64,000 nucleotides of DNA from Hufsiella arboris (GTDB lineage Bacteria > Bacteroidota > Bacteroidia > Sphingobacteriales > Sphingobacteriaceae). The stretch covers positions 620,001-684,000 of the forward strand of contig NZ_WVHT01000001.1 of assembly GCF_009834875.1 (NCBI RefSeq). The letters are read 5' to 3'. The position numbers were made by a program, and so were the translations under genes. The stretch's first letter is position 1. Each line of letters starts with the position of its first letter. The notes beneath the pieces are model-generated. The model saw only the letters and a program-made list of their open reading frames with translations, ran no database searches and was not told where the DNA came from. Shown piece after piece: positions 63,032 through 64,000 of this stretch.

Positions 63032-63669
63032 GCCTTTTGCCCTCCGTTCTTTACATCTGCGATCGCATCGACTATATTGGGATAAGCGCCACACCGGCAA
63101 ATGTTGCCGCTCATAAATTCACGGATTTCATCTTTTGAATTTGCATGCCCTTCATTGATACAAGCAACTGCCGACATAATTTGCCCTGGGGTACAATAGC
63201 CACACTGGAAACCGTCATGTTTGATGAAAGCTTCCTGCATAGGATGCAGTTCATCGCCGTTGGCCAGACCCTCGATCGTGGTGATCTTTTTACCCTGATG
63301 CATTACAGCTAATGAAAGGCAGGAATTAACCCGTTTGCCGTCAACATGTACGGTGCATGCTCCGCATTGCCCATGGTCACAACCTTTCTTGGTGCCGGTA
63401 AGTTGTAGTTGCTCGCGTAGAAAATCAAGTAAAGTAACTCGCGGTTCAACATTTACCTGTTGCATTTTTCCGTTTACTTCGATGCTTAAGGGAAGTTGTT
63501 CGAGCGCCGACGCGAACTTTTCGTCAAGTTCGGCTTCTGCAGCTTTAATCAGACTTCCGGGTGCAAGGGAAATAGCGGTGAGAAGAGAAGACTTTTTAAG
63601 AAAGTCGCGCCTCTCAGTATGCTTTATGTGCCGATGCGGCTTCTCGTTAGAAGTATCTTCAGGTTTCAT
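63028..63669 (-). CDS. 2Fe-2S subunit with Tat signal (PaoA/YagT-like)
   Basis: A 213-residue protein with a twin-arginine leader (ERRDFLKKSSLLTAISLAPG). Ferredoxin-like 2Fe-2S domain (about 60-135): KKGCDHGQCGACTVHVDG, then a second all-helical 2Fe-2S domain (about 145-210) with FQCGYCTPGQIM and GNICRCGAYPNI. Both cluster sets are complete. It carries the complex to the periplasm. First gene of the operon on this strand. No promoter identified in the 199 bp to the divergent YciI-like gene. Confidence 0.94.
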   Translation of the reverse strand: MKPEDTSNEKPHRHIKHTERRDFLKKSSLLTAISLAPGSLIKAAEAELDEKFASALEQLPLSIEVNGKMQQVNVEPRVTLLDFLREQLQLTGTKKGCDHGQCGACTVHVDGKRVNSCLSLAVMHQGKKITTIEGLANGDELHPMQEAFIKHDGFQCGYCTPGQIMSAVACINEGHANSKDEIREFMSGNICRCGAYPNIVDAIADVKNGGQKA

Positions 63670-63868
63670 AAAAGACGACTTTTGAAAAGTTAAATTAAGA
63701 AATAAATCTAAGCGGGATTCTCATTAAAAATAATTCAAAATCAGTCTAAATGTTTTATTAGCAAAAATTGAAGTAGTTGTCCAATCCTGCTGGTCACGCT
63801 TGTTATGATGTTATAAATCAAAATCATTAACTTGACTGGTAACAACCAGGCACTAAATTAAAAAGACA

Positions 63869-64000
63869 ATGGATGAGTATGTTTTAATTATGAGACACGA
63901 AGATGGCAGCAAGATCGCGTCGCCGGAGCAAATGCAGGAATGGATGAAGCAAACAATGGACTGGATCGGCGGGATTGCCGCACAAAACAAGTTTGTATCA
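63869..64000 (+). CDS. YciI-like protein, 5' part (truncated by window edge)
   Basis: Open to the right edge; 44 residues visible: MDEYVLIMRHEDGSKIASP, then EQMQEWMKQTMDWIGGIAAQ. The start LIMRHE and the W..W.. pattern fit the YCII-related (DGPF/PhnB-associated) family found next to RNA polymerase sigma genes. ATG start with AAAAGA upstream. Role unknown. Confidence 0.8.
   Translation, partial: MDEYVLIMRHEDGSKIASPEQMQEWMKQTMDWIGGIAAQNKFVS

Noticed and set aside
1-64000. CRISPR array, tRNA, rRNA, prophage or transposon
   Set aside because: No regularly spaced repeats, no tRNA-like cloverleaf spotted by eye, no transposase or integrase motif found; a tRNA scan would settle this.

Overview
The window looks like a chromosome segment of a Bacteroidota member, most likely Sphingobacteriaceae (Pedobacter/Mucilaginibacter-like). 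The grounds are tandem SusC/SusD outer-membrane uptake pairs, SusD and accessory lipoproteins starting C-K-K-D or C-E-K-D, weak Shine-Dalgarno signals with A-rich leaders, and sites resembling the Bacteroidota promoter -7 box TAnnTTTG. No rRNA, tRNA, CRISPR array, transposase or phage gene was seen.

Region 1 (1-31,119, all + strand) is an array of six consecutive SusC/SusD pairs; the first SusC is cut by the window edge. Three pairs carry extra small lipoproteins. Almost every module ends in a strong hairpin terminator and has its own upstream region, so the array reads as independent SusC-SusD(-lipoprotein) units rather than one operon. No glycoside hydrolase, sensor, sigma or anti-sigma gene lies inside it. 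Four of the SusC genes (8319, 13833, 19383, 25717) share a signal peptide, and several share upstream motifs: TGTTAAA boxes about 10-11 bp apart, and a common promoter-like block before 19383 and 25717. A perfect 18-bp palindrome abuts a TAGTTTTG box before 8319. A secreted protein of unknown family ends the region.

Region 2 (31,554-43,327) is mixed. It holds a TonB-linked barrel with a glycine-rich insert, translationally coupled to a CBM9-like secreted protein, then peptidase T, an outer-membrane beta-barrel, a rhomboid protease, an unknown protein, an L-Ala-D/L-Glu-type epimerase, a rhodanese, a DUF4407 membrane protein and an M28 peptidase lipoprotein.

Region 3 (43,328-52,745, all - strand) holds a GNAT enzyme, a thiamine-pyrophosphokinase-like protein with eroded active-site motifs, a UvrD-type helicase fused to a Cys-cluster nuclease, a PLD-nuclease/SNF2-helicase fusion, and an HNH endonuclease whose N-terminus resembles the phosphorothioate-DNA-binding domain of ScoMcrA-type enzymes. 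The last two are the best candidates for a DNA-restriction (defence) module. Gaps here and near 57.5 kb carry a structured dispersed repeat.

Region 4 (52,803-64,000) has a DUF4349 lipoprotein, a VOC protein, an SRPBCC protein with a charged tail, a secreted thioredoxin-like protein, a type-B carboxylesterase, a DUF1905/YdeI-like protein, a GH43-like glycosidase, a three-gene Tat-exported molybdenum aldehyde oxidoreductase of PaoABC type, and the start of a YciI-like gene.
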